NCBI RefSeq assembly: GCF_008014745.1
Contig: NZ_VPFD01000001.1
Span: 231,953 to 295,952, forward strand
Direction of reading: 5' to 3'
From: Massilia arenae
GTDB lineage: Bacteria > Pseudomonadota > Gammaproteobacteria > Burkholderiales > Burkholderiaceae_D
DNA: 64,000 nucleotides
A program made the position numbers and the translations under genes. Within the stretch, counting starts at the first letter, position 1. Every line of letters starts with the position of its first letter. The notes under the pieces were generated by a model. The model had not been told where the DNA came from. It did no database searches and saw nothing but the letters and a program-made list of their open reading frames with translations. Below are positions 7,229-16,423 of this stretch, in pieces.

Positions 7229-8041
7229 TCAGGCCATTGCAGCGTGCATCGTGTACCGCGAAGGTGCATGTATTGGTGCATGCACCGGCGCGCGCGGCGG
7301 CGCAGGGCGCGCCAGCGTGACCGTCGGCGGCGCGGCCGCATCGCGCTCGAGCCAGTAGTTGAACTGGCCGAAGCTGGGCTGCGCGCCTGCGTCGACATCC
7401 TGGAAGAAATCCTCGAGCATCTGGCGATAGGCGGCGCGGCGCGAGAAGCCGTCGTTGCTGGCCGCATAGCGCGCGGCGGCGGCGCGGAAGATCGCACGCA
7501 TCCGTTCATCGGTATTGGTGCCGGTGCCCGCGCCCTTGCGCGGACGGCCGCGCTTGATGCCGGCCGTGACCGCGCGGGTGCGGCCGGGGGCGCCCGAGTT
7601 GCCGTAGTCCGGCAGCAGGGCGTCGGGCGTCTGGCCGCGCTCCCAGTAACGGCGCAGGTAGCGCAGGATGCTCGATTTCGACATGCCGTGGGCGGCGGCG
7701 TAGCCGGCCATCAGCGTGGCGCGCTGGCGCGGATCGTACAGCGCGTGGCGGTCGGCGTGCAGGGCGCGCACGGCCGACCAGGCCTTGGCCTGCAAGTTCA
7801 AATAGCCCTGCGGCACCGGTTCGCGCGGCGGCGCCGCGGCGAACGGGTCGACCAGCAGGCGCCGCGCACGGCCGGATGCCAGCGCTTCTTCCAGCGCCGC
7901 CACCGGCGTCGGCTCGGGCATGGCGGCATGGCTGCCCAGTTGATAGGTCCAGGCCAGCGCCTGCGGCTGGTCGATCCACAGCACGCGGACCGTGCAGCCC
8001 GGCATGCCCGCGAGTTCGACTACATCGTTCTGTCCAATCAT
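7229..8041 (-). CDS. TnsB/Mu-type transposase, N-terminal part only (lacks DDE domain)
   Basis: A 270-residue protein starting at ATG 8041, with GAGG 5 bp upstream; an in-frame extension to 8320 lacks support. The start, with TVRVLWIDQPQALAWTYQLG near residues 17-36, resembles the N-terminal domain of Tn7-like TnsB. Helix-turn-helix regions follow: GYAAAHGMSKSSILRYLRRYW (in part a winged-helix pattern), LLPDYGNSGAPGR, KRGRPRKG, then SRRAAYRQMLEDFF and FGQFNYWLERD. In TnsB proteins the catalytic rve (DDE) domain would come next, but here the frame ends about 30 residues later in a Pro/Ala/His-rich tail. No tnsA, tnsC or tniQ lies nearby. It may be a remnant or a domesticated DNA-binding protein. 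Confidence 0.65.
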   Translation of the reverse strand: MIGQNDVVELAGMPGCTVRVLWIDQPQALAWTYQLGSHAAMPEPTPVAALEEALASGRARRLLVDPFAAAPPREPVPQGYLNLQAKAWSAVRALHADRHALYDPRQRATLMAGYAAAHGMSKSSILRYLRRYWERGQTPDALLPDYGNSGAPGRTRAVTAGIKRGRPRKGAGTGTNTDERMRAIFRAAAARYAASNDGFSRRAAYRQMLEDFFQDVDAGAQPSFGQFNYWLERDAAAPPTVTLARPAPPRAPVHAPIHAPSRYTMHAAMA

Positions 8042-8156
8042 CTTTACCTCCCACAAAGCCCTTGGAATCCAGGGTGCTTTCTTACATGCAAGGATCGGGC
8101 CAGCTCGCGTACCGGGGAGGCGGGGATGTTCTATGCACCTCAACTGTGCACGAGTG

Positions 8157-9419
8157 TCATATCCCGGTTCCGCTCTTGCCAGCAGATGTGTGAGTTCGAC
8201 ATCCACCTGGCCCAGGCCGGAAAACCACGTTGGCCGCGCTGGAAGCCGCGCCCGCCCGGGGCGCCAGGCCGAACAGCGGGCGTGCCCAGCGCAGGCGGCG
8301 CACGGCTTCGTACAGCGCAAAGCTGCCGGTCGCGGTCAAAACCATCACCAGCAGCGCCTCGACGCCGGGCGCCAGGTTCAGCGGCTTGAAGGCGTGCGCC
8401 ATGACCACGATCAGGGTCTGGTGCGCGATATAGACCGGGAATACCGCATCGGTGAGGTAGCGGCGCGCCGGCCCGTCGCGGTCCAGGTGGCGGCGCGCGA
8501 AACCGCAGGCCGCGACGATGGCGCTCCAGGCGCACAGCGTGTACACGCAGCGCATGATGGGAACCCAGATCGCCATCATCTGCGCGCTGTGCTCATGGTG
8601 GGGCGCGGCGTACCAGGCCACGATGGCGGCCCAGCCGGCCAGCGCGATGCCGAGCGCGATCCAGCGCACGCCCTCCATGCGTTCCCACACGGGGCGGCTG
8701 CCTGCCACCAGGGCGCCCAGCAGGAACATCGGCAGGTAGGTGGCATGGTTGAACCAGTCGTCGACCAGCGCGTGGCTGCTCGGGAAGCGGTCGGCCAGCA
8801 GGATGCGCACCACGGCGAGGAACAGCGCCGGCAGCACCAGCAGCTTCCAGCCTTTCAATATGGCGGCGGTGCGCCCGGCCAGCGCCTCGATGCGGGCATT
8901 GCCCAGCAGCGCCGCGCAGGCGGCCAGCACCAGCGTGTAGACCCACAGGTAGGCAACGAACCACAGGTGGTTCCAGGTCGGCAGGACCAGGCAGCCGTCC
9001 TGGCAGAAGCCGCCGTAGCCGACGAGATACAGGCGCATGAACGCCACGAAGCCGTCGGCATAGCCGAGCTTCTCGACCACCTCCAGCCAGGGCTGGGGCG
9101 GCACGATGACCAGCATGCCGAACAGCAGCGGCAGCAGCAGGCGCAGGCTGCGCCGGCGCACGAAGGCGCCGGGAGCGGTCTTGTGCAGCATGAAATGCGA
9201 GGCCGCGCCGGCCACGAAGAACAGCAGGCTCAGACGCCACGGAGAGGACAGCAGCATGAACGGTTCCGGGCCGGTCCCGGCATGCGGGCTTTTCACATGC
9301 CAGCCCCAGCTCACGTAGTACATGCCCACGTGATAGGCGATCAGCACGAAGAAGGCCAGGATACGGACCCAGTCGAGGAAATACAGGCGTTGATTGTCCG
9401 CGGAAGTGGTTGGCTGCAT
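8157..9419 (-). CDS. Acyltransferase 3 family membrane protein
   Basis: A 420-residue integral membrane protein with about ten hydrophobic helices. The N-terminus reads RLYFLDWVRILAFFVLIAYH (near residue 11), the hallmark opening of acyltransferase-3 (OafA/OpgC-like) proteins, in which the early basic residue and the histidine of helix 1 are functionally important. These enzymes move acyl groups onto surface sugars, glucans or antibiotics at the inner membrane. It resembles the OpgC (periplasmic glucan succinylation) side of the family, but the acceptor is unknown. It lies 79 bp downstream of the LytTR response regulator on the same strand and may be its target or co-transcribed. Confidence 0.85.
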   Translation of the reverse strand: MQPTTSADNQRLYFLDWVRILAFFVLIAYHVGMYYVSWGWHVKSPHAGTGPEPFMLLSSPWRLSLLFFVAGAASHFMLHKTAPGAFVRRRSLRLLLPLLFGMLVIVPPQPWLEVVEKLGYADGFVAFMRLYLVGYGGFCQDGCLVLPTWNHLWFVAYLWVYTLVLAACAALLGNARIEALAGRTAAILKGWKLLVLPALFLAVVRILLADRFPSSHALVDDWFNHATYLPMFLLGALVAGSRPVWERMEGVRWIALGIALAGWAAIVAWYAAPHHEHSAQMMAIWVPIMRCVYTLCAWSAIVAACGFARRHLDRDGPARRYLTDAVFPVYIAHQTLIVVMAHAFKPLNLAPGVEALLVMVLTATGSFALYEAVRRLRWARPLFGLAPRAGAASSAANVVFRPGPGGCRTHTSAGKSGTGI

Positions 9420-9498
9420 GGCGCGCTCTTGTCATGATGGAGGCGCCAGCATCGCGCGCATGAGGGCAAGAGGCCAGCGCCAGGGGGCGAACCGGGTC

Positions 9499-10224
9499 TT
9501 ACATGGGGCGAGCAGGGCCCAGGCGCTCCAGCAGGGCGGGACGGTACTGGCGGCTGCATGGCACCCGCGCGCCGCTGCGCAGCACCAGCTCGCAATCGCC
9601 CTTGTCGAGCGGCTCGAGGCGCGCGACGGCCGACAGGCTTACTGCCGCGCGCCGGTGGCAGCGCACGAAGGCGGGACCGAGCTGGCCGAGCAGGGCGCCG
9701 AGGGTCTGGCGCAGCAGCGGGGCGCCGGCGGAGGTGTGCAGCGCCACATAGTTATCGGCCGTCTCGAGCCACTCGATATCGGCCACCTGCACCACGCGGG
9801 TCGCCCCGCGTTCGCTCACCAGCAGCTGGCGCGGCGCACTGGCTAGCGGCGCCGCCGCCTGCATCGGCGCCGCCAGGCGCGCGCGCAGCCGTTCGAGCGC
9901 CCGCTGCAGGCGGGCCTGGTCGAAGGGCTTGAGCAGATAGTCGACCGCTTCGCTGTCGAAGGCGCGCAGCGCATAATCCTCGTGGGCGGTGACGAACACC
10001 ACCAGCGGCGCCGGCGCCGGCAGCGAGGCGGCCAGGTCGATGCCCGACAGTTCCGGCATCTCGATATCGAGCAGCAGCGCATCCGGTCGCTCGCTCTCGA
10101 CCATGCGCAAGGCCTCGACGCCATCGGCCGCTTCGCGCACCGGGCCGATGCCAGCTTCAAGCGCCAGCATGCGGCGCAGCCGCTCGCGCGCCGGGCGTTC
10201 GTCGTCGACGATCAGCAGGTGCAT
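9499..10224 (-). CDS. LytTR-family response regulator
   Basis: A 241-residue two-domain regulator. Residues 1-120 are a receiver with the acidic pair at 7-8 (IVDDE), phosphoacceptor D53 (LLLDIEMPEL), the threonine in VTAHED and the lysine in LLKPFD. Residues 135-235 form a LytTR DNA-binding domain (IEWLETADNYVALHT, then FVRCHRRAAVSLSAVARLEP). Such proteins bind direct repeats upstream of targets for surface, toxin or competence functions. Its start overlaps the end of the histidine kinase gene by 13 bp, so the two form a translationally coupled two-component system. Confidence 0.95.
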   Translation of the reverse strand: MHLLIVDDERPARERLRRMLALEAGIGPVREAADGVEALRMVESERPDALLLDIEMPELSGIDLAASLPAPAPLVVFVTAHEDYALRAFDSEAVDYLLKPFDQARLQRALERLRARLAAPMQAAAPLASAPRQLLVSERGATRVVQVADIEWLETADNYVALHTSAGAPLLRQTLGALLGQLGPAFVRCHRRAAVSLSAVARLEPLDKGDCELVLRSGARVPCSRQYRPALLERLGPARPM

Positions 10225-11315
10225 GGCAGCCTCATTTCCGCGCGCACGCCGGCGGGCTTCAGGGCGATCAAGGCCAGGCCCGCGCTTTCTCCGTGCAGGG
10301 CCGTCAGCCGCGTGCGCAGGTTCGTCACCGTGATGCCGGGCGTGCCTGACTCGTCCAGCACGCCGCCGTCGTCGTCGACCCGCACCACCAGGGCGTCACC
10401 GTCGACTGTAGCCGCGACCCGGATCGCGGTCGCCTCGCGACGCCGTCCGACCGTGTGCTTGAACACGTTCTCGAGCAGCGGTTGCAGGCTGATGGCGGGC
10501 AGCATGACGTCCAGCGCGGCCGGGTCGACGTCCCAGGCCAGCGTCACGCGTCCCTCGAAGCGCTCGGCCATTGCCGCCGCATAGCCCTGGGCCAGGCGCA
10601 ACTCATCGCGCAGGCGCGCCTGCGGCCGCTCGCCCAAGGCAAGGGTGGCGCGCAGCACGTCGGCCAGCCGCACCAGCGTGGCGTCGGCGCGCGCTACGTC
10701 GGTATGCATCAGGGAGGAAATCGTGTTCAGCGCATTGAACAGGAAGTGCGGTTGCATCTGGCGCGTCAGGCGTTCGAGCTGGGCTTCTCGCAGCAGGGCG
10801 CCGGCCTGCTCGGCGCGCACCCTTTCCTTCATCATCTCGCGGTAGGACAAGAGACCGAATCCGATCGTCGTGAACAGGCCGAAGAACACCGAGATCTTGA
10901 GCGCCTCGTAGACGAATACGTCGGACCAGGGTTGGTGCTCGTAGCGGGCGCCGGCCAGCGCATAGATGCCGTGGCGGATCGCGAACACGATCGGCGTGAA
11001 GCCGAACCAGTACAGCGGCAGCCAGCGCAGTTGCCGACCGAACCAGCGCCGGGGAGTGGCAACCAGCGCATCGTCGCCACGGCTGAAGCGGCGCTGGATC
11101 AGGAACAGGATGGTCGCCACCACCGCCGACGAGGTCTCCCACAACATCGGCTGCCAGAGCGCGGCGCCGCCGTCGCGCCGATAATCTTCCATCGCGACCA
11201 GCACCATCAAGGACCAGAACAAGACCCAGGCGATGCCGGCGACGACGAGGCTTCGGTTTGCGCGCTGTGAAGAAGTGGGCACGGATGGCGTTCTGTCTGA
11301 GAAAGATTCGATCAT
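10212..11315 (-). CDS. LytS/YehU-type sensor histidine kinase
   Basis: A 367-residue kinase of the His_kinase (LytS-like) family, partner of the adjacent LytTR regulator. The N-terminal half has four or five membrane helices (about residues 22-160). The phosphorylated histidine is H190 in RQMQPHFLFNALNTISSL, typical of the family. The ATP-binding domain follows with the N box (LQPLLENVFKHTV) and a glycine-rich G1/G2 region (VDDDGG, then GITVTNLRTRL). The start is taken as ATG 11315; a TTG at 11366 would add 17 residues. Neither has a clear ribosome-binding site. The sensed signal is unknown. Confidence 0.92.
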   Translation of the reverse strand: MIESFSDRTPSVPTSSQRANRSLVVAGIAWVLFWSLMVLVAMEDYRRDGGAALWQPMLWETSSAVVATILFLIQRRFSRGDDALVATPRRWFGRQLRWLPLYWFGFTPIVFAIRHGIYALAGARYEHQPWSDVFVYEALKISVFFGLFTTIGFGLLSYREMMKERVRAEQAGALLREAQLERLTRQMQPHFLFNALNTISSLMHTDVARADATLVRLADVLRATLALGERPQARLRDELRLAQGYAAAMAERFEGRVTLAWDVDPAALDVMLPAISLQPLLENVFKHTVGRRREATAIRVAATVDGDALVVRVDDDGGVLDESGTPGITVTNLRTRLTALHGESAGLALIALKPAGVRAEMRLPCTC

Positions 11316-11413
11316 CGTGCATCGGCCGGCGATTGTCAAAACGCCAAATCGTGGCAAATGTGACAATTCGTGACGATTGCCGTCTGTGCAAGTCCATCAT
11401 GCGACAATGGGCC

Positions 11414-13840
11414 ATGAACATTCCTGGCCATCACAGCGACGATTCCGACAAGCGGCAGCGGATGCGGACACTGCTCACCGCCCACGACTGGTCTGCCACT
11501 CCCATGGGCGAGCCGGACGCCTGGCCAGTCGAGCTGCGGGTGGCGCTCGACCTGATGCTCGATGCGCCTTATCCTACGCTGGTGTGCTGGACCGGCCAAT
11601 ACCTGATGCTCTACAACGACGCCTATGCGCAGTTGCTGGGCGCGGCCCATCCCGCCGCGCTGGGCAAGCCGCTGAGCGAGGTGATGCCCACCCTGTGGCC
11701 GGACGTCGCGCCGCTGGCCGACGCCGCCATGGCGGGCCGTTCCGGCCAGGTCGAGGACTTGTGCGTCGTGCTTCCGCCGGGCGACGACGAGTGCCAGCGC
11801 TGGTTCACCGCATCGTATATTCCCTTGCGCAGCCTGGCCGGCGAGGTCAAGGGCTTCGTGCATACCGCCGTCGAGACCACCGGCCGCGTGCTCGAGGCGC
11901 AGCGCGCCGAGGCGGCGCGGCGGGCGAGCGATGCGCGCCTGTCGGCGGTGTTCGACAGCCTGCCGGTCGGCGTGGCCGTGACCGATACCATTGGTGCGGT
12001 CGTGCTGGCCAACGATGAGATGCGGCGCTACGTGCCGACCCGCTTCATGCCCTCGCGCGACGCGCAGCGCCTCGCGCGCTGGACGGTGCTCGATGGCGCC
12101 GGCAAGCCGGTGGCGGCCGGGGACTTCCCTGGTGCGCGCGCCCTGCGCGGCGAGCGCGTGGTGCCGGGGATGGAAGCCTTGTATCGCGCCGATGACGGCC
12201 GCGAAATCTGGACTCATATCAGCTCGGTGCCGATCGTCGATGCCGACGGCAAGATCGACGGCCAGGTCTCGGTGGTCACCGACATCGACCGCGTCAAGCG
12301 CACCGAGGCGGCCTTGCGCGAATCCGAGGAAAAATACCGCAAGCTGTTCGAGGAAGTCGACGAAGCCTTCTGCATCCTGGAGGTGACGTTCGATGCCGGC
12401 GGCGCGCCCATCGACCTGGTGTTCCTCGAAGTGAACCCGATGTTCGCGATCCAGAGCGGCATTCCCGACGCCAGGGGACGCTCGGTGCACGAGCTGGCGC
12501 CCGGTCTCGAATCGGTCTGGCTGGAGCGCTACGGCGCGGTGGCGCGCACCGGCGAGTCGATCCTGTTCGAGGAATACTCGCCGAAGCTCGAACGCTGGTT
12601 CGAGGTCAATGCCTCGCGCATCGGCGCGCCCGAGGCGCGCCAGGTGGCGCTGGTGTTCCGCGACACCAGCGAACGCAAGCGCATCGAGGAAGACATGCGA
12701 CGCCTGGCCCGCGAGGCCTCGGAAGCGAGCCGGCGCAAGAGCGAATTCCTGGCGGTGCTGGCGCACGAGCTGCGCAATCCGATGGCGACCATCCGCACCG
12801 GCCTCGAGATCATGCGCCTGCGCGCCGACAGTCCCGACACCATGGCGCGCGTGCGCGAAATGCTCGAACGCCAGACCCACCAGCTGTCGCACCTGGTCGA
12901 CGACCTGCTCGACGTCGCCCGCGTCAGCAGCGGCAAGATCGAGATCCGCAAGCAGCTGGTCGACCTCAACCGGGTAGTGACGAGCGCGGTGGAGACCAGC
13001 ACGGCGGTCATCCAGGGCGCGCGCCACCGGCTCGAGGTCATCCTGTGGCCGGAAGCGCTGCTGCTGGACGTCGATCCGACCCGCATCGCCCAGGTGGTGA
13101 GCAACCTCTTGACCAATGCCGCCAAGTACACTGCGCCCGGCGGCGACATCCGCCTGGAAGTGCGCAAGGATGCGGGCGAGGCGGTGATTGGCGTGAGCGA
13201 CAGCGGCGTCGGCATCCTGCCCGAGCACCAGGAGGCGATCTTCGAGATGTTCAGCCAGGTCGGCGACCATGGCGGCCTGGCCCAGGGCGGGCTGGGCATC
13301 GGCCTGTCGCTGGTGCGCCAGCTGGTGGCCCTGCACGGCGGCGCCATCGCGGTGCACAGCGCCGGCGCCGGCCAGGGCAGCACCTTCACCGTGCGCCTGC
13401 CGCTCGGCGCGCGTCCCGATGCCGGGCCGGACGAGGCCGTGCAGGAACTGCGGCAAGAGCAGCGTGCGGTCCCGCGCCGCAGCTTCCGCATCCTGGTGGT
13501 GGATGACAATACCGATGCCGCCGAGAGCCTGTCGCTGCTGCTGCAGATGAACGCCCACGAGATCCGTACCGCGACCAATGGCCGCGACGCGCTGGCGCTG
13601 GTAAGCGAGTTCACGCCCGACATCGCCTTCCTCGACATCGGCATGCCGGGCATGACCGGCTACGAGCTGGCGACCCGGCTGCGCGCCATGCCGGCGCTGG
13701 CGCACACGACTCTCGTTGCCGTCACCGGCTGGGGTTCGGAAGAAGACCAGGCGCGCGCGCGCGAAGCCGGTTTCGACCACCACTTCACCAAGCCGATTGC
13801 GGCCGAGTCGGTGAGCCGCCTTATGCGCCAGCTAGGCTAG
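11414..13840 (+). CDS. PAS-domain hybrid histidine kinase with C-terminal receiver
   Basis: An 808-residue cytoplasmic-looking hybrid kinase with no obvious membrane helix. Order: an N-terminal PAS/GAF-like region (HDWSATPMGEPDAWP is typical of this kinase group), a second PAS near 180-300, a third near 310-420 ending RDTSERKRIEE, a HisKA domain with H451 (AHELRNPMAT), an HATPase domain (NLLTNAAKYT, then DSGVGI and GLGIGLSLVRQL), and a receiver with D741 (FLDIGMPGM). It is divergent from the LytTR pair, with 98 bp between starts. An in-frame ATG at 11399 is an alternative start. No output protein is adjacent; the receiver may relay phosphate elsewhere. Confidence 0.92.
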   Translation: MNIPGHHSDDSDKRQRMRTLLTAHDWSATPMGEPDAWPVELRVALDLMLDAPYPTLVCWTGQYLMLYNDAYAQLLGAAHPAALGKPLSEVMPTLWPDVAPLADAAMAGRSGQVEDLCVVLPPGDDECQRWFTASYIPLRSLAGEVKGFVHTAVETTGRVLEAQRAEAARRASDARLSAVFDSLPVGVAVTDTIGAVVLANDEMRRYVPTRFMPSRDAQRLARWTVLDGAGKPVAAGDFPGARALRGERVVPGMEALYRADDGREIWTHISSVPIVDADGKIDGQVSVVTDIDRVKRTEAALRESEEKYRKLFEEVDEAFCILEVTFDAGGAPIDLVFLEVNPMFAIQSGIPDARGRSVHELAPGLESVWLERYGAVARTGESILFEEYSPKLERWFEVNASRIGAPEARQVALVFRDTSERKRIEEDMRRLAREASEASRRKSEFLAVLAHELRNPMATIRTGLEIMRLRADSPDTMARVREMLERQTHQLSHLVDDLLDVARVSSGKIEIRKQLVDLNRVVTSAVETSTAVIQGARHRLEVILWPEALLLDVDPTRIAQVVSNLLTNAAKYTAPGGDIRLEVRKDAGEAVIGVSDSGVGILPEHQEAIFEMFSQVGDHGGLAQGGLGIGLSLVRQLVALHGGAIAVHSAGAGQGSTFTVRLPLGARPDAGPDEAVQELRQEQRAVPRRSFRILVVDDNTDAAESLSLLLQMNAHEIRTATNGRDALALVSEFTPDIAFLDIGMPGMTGYELATRLRAMPALAHTTLVAVTGWGSEEDQARAREAGFDHHFTKPIAAESVSRLMRQLG

Positions 13841-13845
13841 CGCGC

Positions 13846-14868
13846 TCAGTTGCCGCTATTGCGCTCGGCGTCGATCTCTTTCTTCATCGCCCCGACCTGG
13901 TCGATGTAATCGGCTACCGGCACGTCCGGGCTGGCGCGCAGCTCGGGCGGCAGCAGCACCGGCATGTACAGCTCGTCGGCGGTGCGGCCGTGGCGCTGCA
14001 TATTCCCGGCCAGGATCAGACCCGACACCAGGAGCGCCAGCGCGCCGCAGGCCAGGCGCAGGCGGCGCCGGTACTGCGGCGTCACGGTGGCGAGGTGGAA
14101 GTAGACCGCCACCGCCACCGTCGCCACCGCGGCGTGCGAGGCGTAGGCGGTCAGCCACTCGAGCGACCAGGCATAGGCCACCACGCTGGCCAGCAGGCGC
14201 ACGCCCACCAGCGCCGCCAGCGCGCAGCCATAGATGAACAGGTGGCGTCCGAGGCGCGCGCGGCGCCCGAACAGGCGGTTGCCGAAGGCCCACAGGCCGG
14301 CCCATGCCAGGCCGATGCCGCCGGCCGCGGCCGGGAACAGGGCGTAGCGTTCAAGGTCGTTGCTGTCGTCGGTCAGCCAGGCCACCAGCAGCGCCGCCAG
14401 GACGGCCAGCACGATGCCGGCGCCGCCCGGCAGCATGCCCTCCCAGCCGTGCATGGTGCGGTCGACCAGCTCCGGCGCGACCCGGTGCGCGGCGCCGCGG
14501 ATGCGCAGCGAGGTGTGGCCCATGCGCACCACGGTGTCGCCGTCGATCGCCAGTTCGTCCTTGATGCGCCGGCTCTTGTGCACGATGCCGTTGCGGCTGC
14601 CCAGGTCGCGCAGCCGCAGCCGTCCGTCCGGCCCGGCCTCGACCACGGCGTGGTGGCCGGCCGCATAATCGTCGTCGACGATGAAGTCGTTGTCGTAGGC
14701 GCGGCCCATGCGGATCGGCAGCGCCGCCACGCGATGGCGGTGCAGCACCTCGCCGTTGCGGGCCAGCGTCTCGATGGTCCACGGACCGCGCAGCGACTCG
14801 GTGCGCGCCGGTGCGCCGGCCGGCGTGCTCGTCGCCTTGTCCAATGGCTGGCTGGTGTGTTCGCTCAT
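13846..14868 (-). CDS. FHA-domain membrane protein
   Basis: A 340-residue protein. Residues about 28-125 form a forkhead-associated domain: IRMGRAYDNDFIVDDDYAAG, then HHAVVE and LRDLGSRNGIVHKSRRI, which are the phosphothreonine-binding loops. Five or six membrane helices follow (about 145-285), ending in a short charged tail. The FHA domain would face the cytoplasm and read Ser/Thr phosphorylation. The start overlaps the end of the serine protease gene by ATGA, so the two are one unit with the protease first. No Ser/Thr kinase gene is visible in the window. Systems that pair FHA with a secreted protease are uncommon and the role here is unknown. Confidence 0.88.
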   Translation of the reverse strand: MSEHTSQPLDKATSTPAGAPARTESLRGPWTIETLARNGEVLHRHRVAALPIRMGRAYDNDFIVDDDYAAGHHAVVEAGPDGRLRLRDLGSRNGIVHKSRRIKDELAIDGDTVVRMGHTSLRIRGAAHRVAPELVDRTMHGWEGMLPGGAGIVLAVLAALLVAWLTDDSNDLERYALFPAAAGGIGLAWAGLWAFGNRLFGRRARLGRHLFIYGCALAALVGVRLLASVVAYAWSLEWLTAYASHAAVATVAVAVYFHLATVTPQYRRRLRLACGALALLVSGLILAGNMQRHGRTADELYMPVLLPPELRASPDVPVADYIDQVGAMKKEIDAERNSGN

Positions 14869-16340
14869 CGCCGTCCGCTACGCCCGAAGGCGCCCAGGTA
14901 GGCGCGCGTGACGCGCAGGCCGTTTTCGTAGGAGACGCCGGACACGTCCAGGCGGCTCTGCAGGCTCGATTGCGAGGCGTCCGTGCTGGCCGTGAGCAGG
15001 GTGAAGTTGTACAGGCCCTCGAACTTGCGGTAGGCGCGCACGCAGGTGACTGCCCGCATCGGCAGGCTGCGGGTGTGCACGAAGCGCTCGGTGCAGAACG
15101 GCTTGGTCAGGCGCGGATCGCCAGTGCTGCCCAGGTTGTTGACCTGGAAGGTGTCGCTGGCGAGCGTCGCGAAGCGCATCGGATCCATGGTGCCGCTGCG
15201 GATGTACTGGTGGGTCATGGCCACGTTGCCGGTCTGCTGCACGTCCGACACGAACACCGCCGACTGCATCACGCAGCTCATCGAGTCGGTGCTGTAGACC
15301 GCGCCGCGGGCATTCGATCGTCCCCAGCAGCGCACCTCGCCCGATTCGCGCACCGGCACCAGGTACTGGCCCATGCCCTTGAGCGTGAGGGGTTCCTCGA
15401 GCAGCTTGTCGACCATGCTGCCCTGGTGCGCCAGCAGCTGCTTGCCGATCAGGGGATTGAAGTCGGCCGGCGGGGCGGCCTGCTCGGCCACCTTGCGCAG
15501 CAGTTCCTGCGCATGCTTGACCGGCACCAGGAAGCTGACCGATTCGCCGTCGCGCCGGCGCGAGACGTTGATGCCGGCCACCGTGCCGCTGGCGGTCACG
15601 CTCGGCCCGCCGCTCATGCCCGAGTTGATCGGGCCGGAAAAGATCAGGCGGTCGTAGAAGCTGCGCGTGAGCACGCCGTTATAGGCGCCTTCCGAGATCG
15701 CGAAGCCCAGGTCGAGAGGATTGCCGAGCGAGTACAGGCGCTGCCCCTGGCGCAGCCGCACCGGCTGCTCGGGCACCTTGAAGAAGCCGCTGCCGTTGCG
15801 GTTGATGCGCACCACGGCCAGGTCGTGCAGCACGTCGACCGCCATCAGCTCGACCGGGCCGGTATTGCCGTCGGTATCGATGTATTCGGCCGTATAGATG
15901 CCAGGGTCGAGCGCCATCTGCGACACCACGTGGTAATTGGTCAGCGCCAGATTGCTGGTGCCGACCAGGAAGCCCGAGCCGACCGTCGACTGGGTGCGGC
16001 CGTTCTTGAGCAGCATGCGGATTTGAAGCAGGTCGCCGCGCGCGGAGTCGTACAGGTCCTGGGCCGCCAGCGACGGTTCGGGCAGGGCGTCCTGGGTCTC
16101 GGTCTCGCCCGGCAGCGGCGCGTTCGGCGTGGCCGCCGGCGCGGTATCGACCGGCATCTGCGGCGCGCCGACGGCGGCCCCGGCGCCGGCCGTGTTCTGA
16201 GACGCGCGCGGGGCGGGTTGCGTAAGATTCTGGGCCAGGTTCTGCGGCTGGGGCTGGGCAGCGGCCGGCGGCGACGTCGCCTCGAGGGCGGCGCCGATGG
16301 CGGTGCAGGTCAGCAGGAATGCCAGGACAGCTCGTTTCAT
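14865..16340 (-). CDS. Exported trypsin-like serine protease
   Basis: A 491-residue protein with a signal peptide at 1-28 followed by a Pro/Gln/Ala-rich linker to about residue 85. The chymotrypsin-fold domain shows the full triad in order: H137 (TNYHVV), D173 (LHDLAVV) and S243 (SGMSGGP), as in S1/S1C periplasmic proteases of the DegP type. No PDZ domain is evident. A separate C-terminal region (about 300-491) with scattered cysteines may recognise substrate or partners. It is co-translated with the FHA membrane protein (4-bp overlap), so cytoplasmic phospho-signalling and envelope proteolysis may be linked; that link is inference. Confidence 0.88.
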   Translation of the reverse strand: MKRAVLAFLLTCTAIGAALEATSPPAAAQPQPQNLAQNLTQPAPRASQNTAGAGAAVGAPQMPVDTAPAATPNAPLPGETETQDALPEPSLAAQDLYDSARGDLLQIRMLLKNGRTQSTVGSGFLVGTSNLALTNYHVVSQMALDPGIYTAEYIDTDGNTGPVELMAVDVLHDLAVVRINRNGSGFFKVPEQPVRLRQGQRLYSLGNPLDLGFAISEGAYNGVLTRSFYDRLIFSGPINSGMSGGPSVTASGTVAGINVSRRRDGESVSFLVPVKHAQELLRKVAEQAAPPADFNPLIGKQLLAHQGSMVDKLLEEPLTLKGMGQYLVPVRESGEVRCWGRSNARGAVYSTDSMSCVMQSAVFVSDVQQTGNVAMTHQYIRSGTMDPMRFATLASDTFQVNNLGSTGDPRLTKPFCTERFVHTRSLPMRAVTCVRAYRKFEGLYNFTLLTASTDASQSSLQSRLDVSGVSYENGLRVTRAYLGAFGRSGRR

Positions 16341-16423
16341 GCAATAGTTTGATGGCAGTATGAGATGCTATCTTGCCACCGGATCAACGAGCGTTGCGCG
16401 CGTTAGCGCACGTTTGCACGCAA

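Noticed and set aside
7177..8156. A full Tn7-like transposon or CRISPR-associated transposon
   Set aside because: No tnsA, tnsC, tniQ, cas genes, CRISPR repeats or paired ends are visible; only the TnsB N-terminal part is present.
11336..13783. 815-codon minus-strand frame over the hybrid kinase
   Set aside because: Same reason: composition of a shadow frame, opposite a kinase with all expected motifs.
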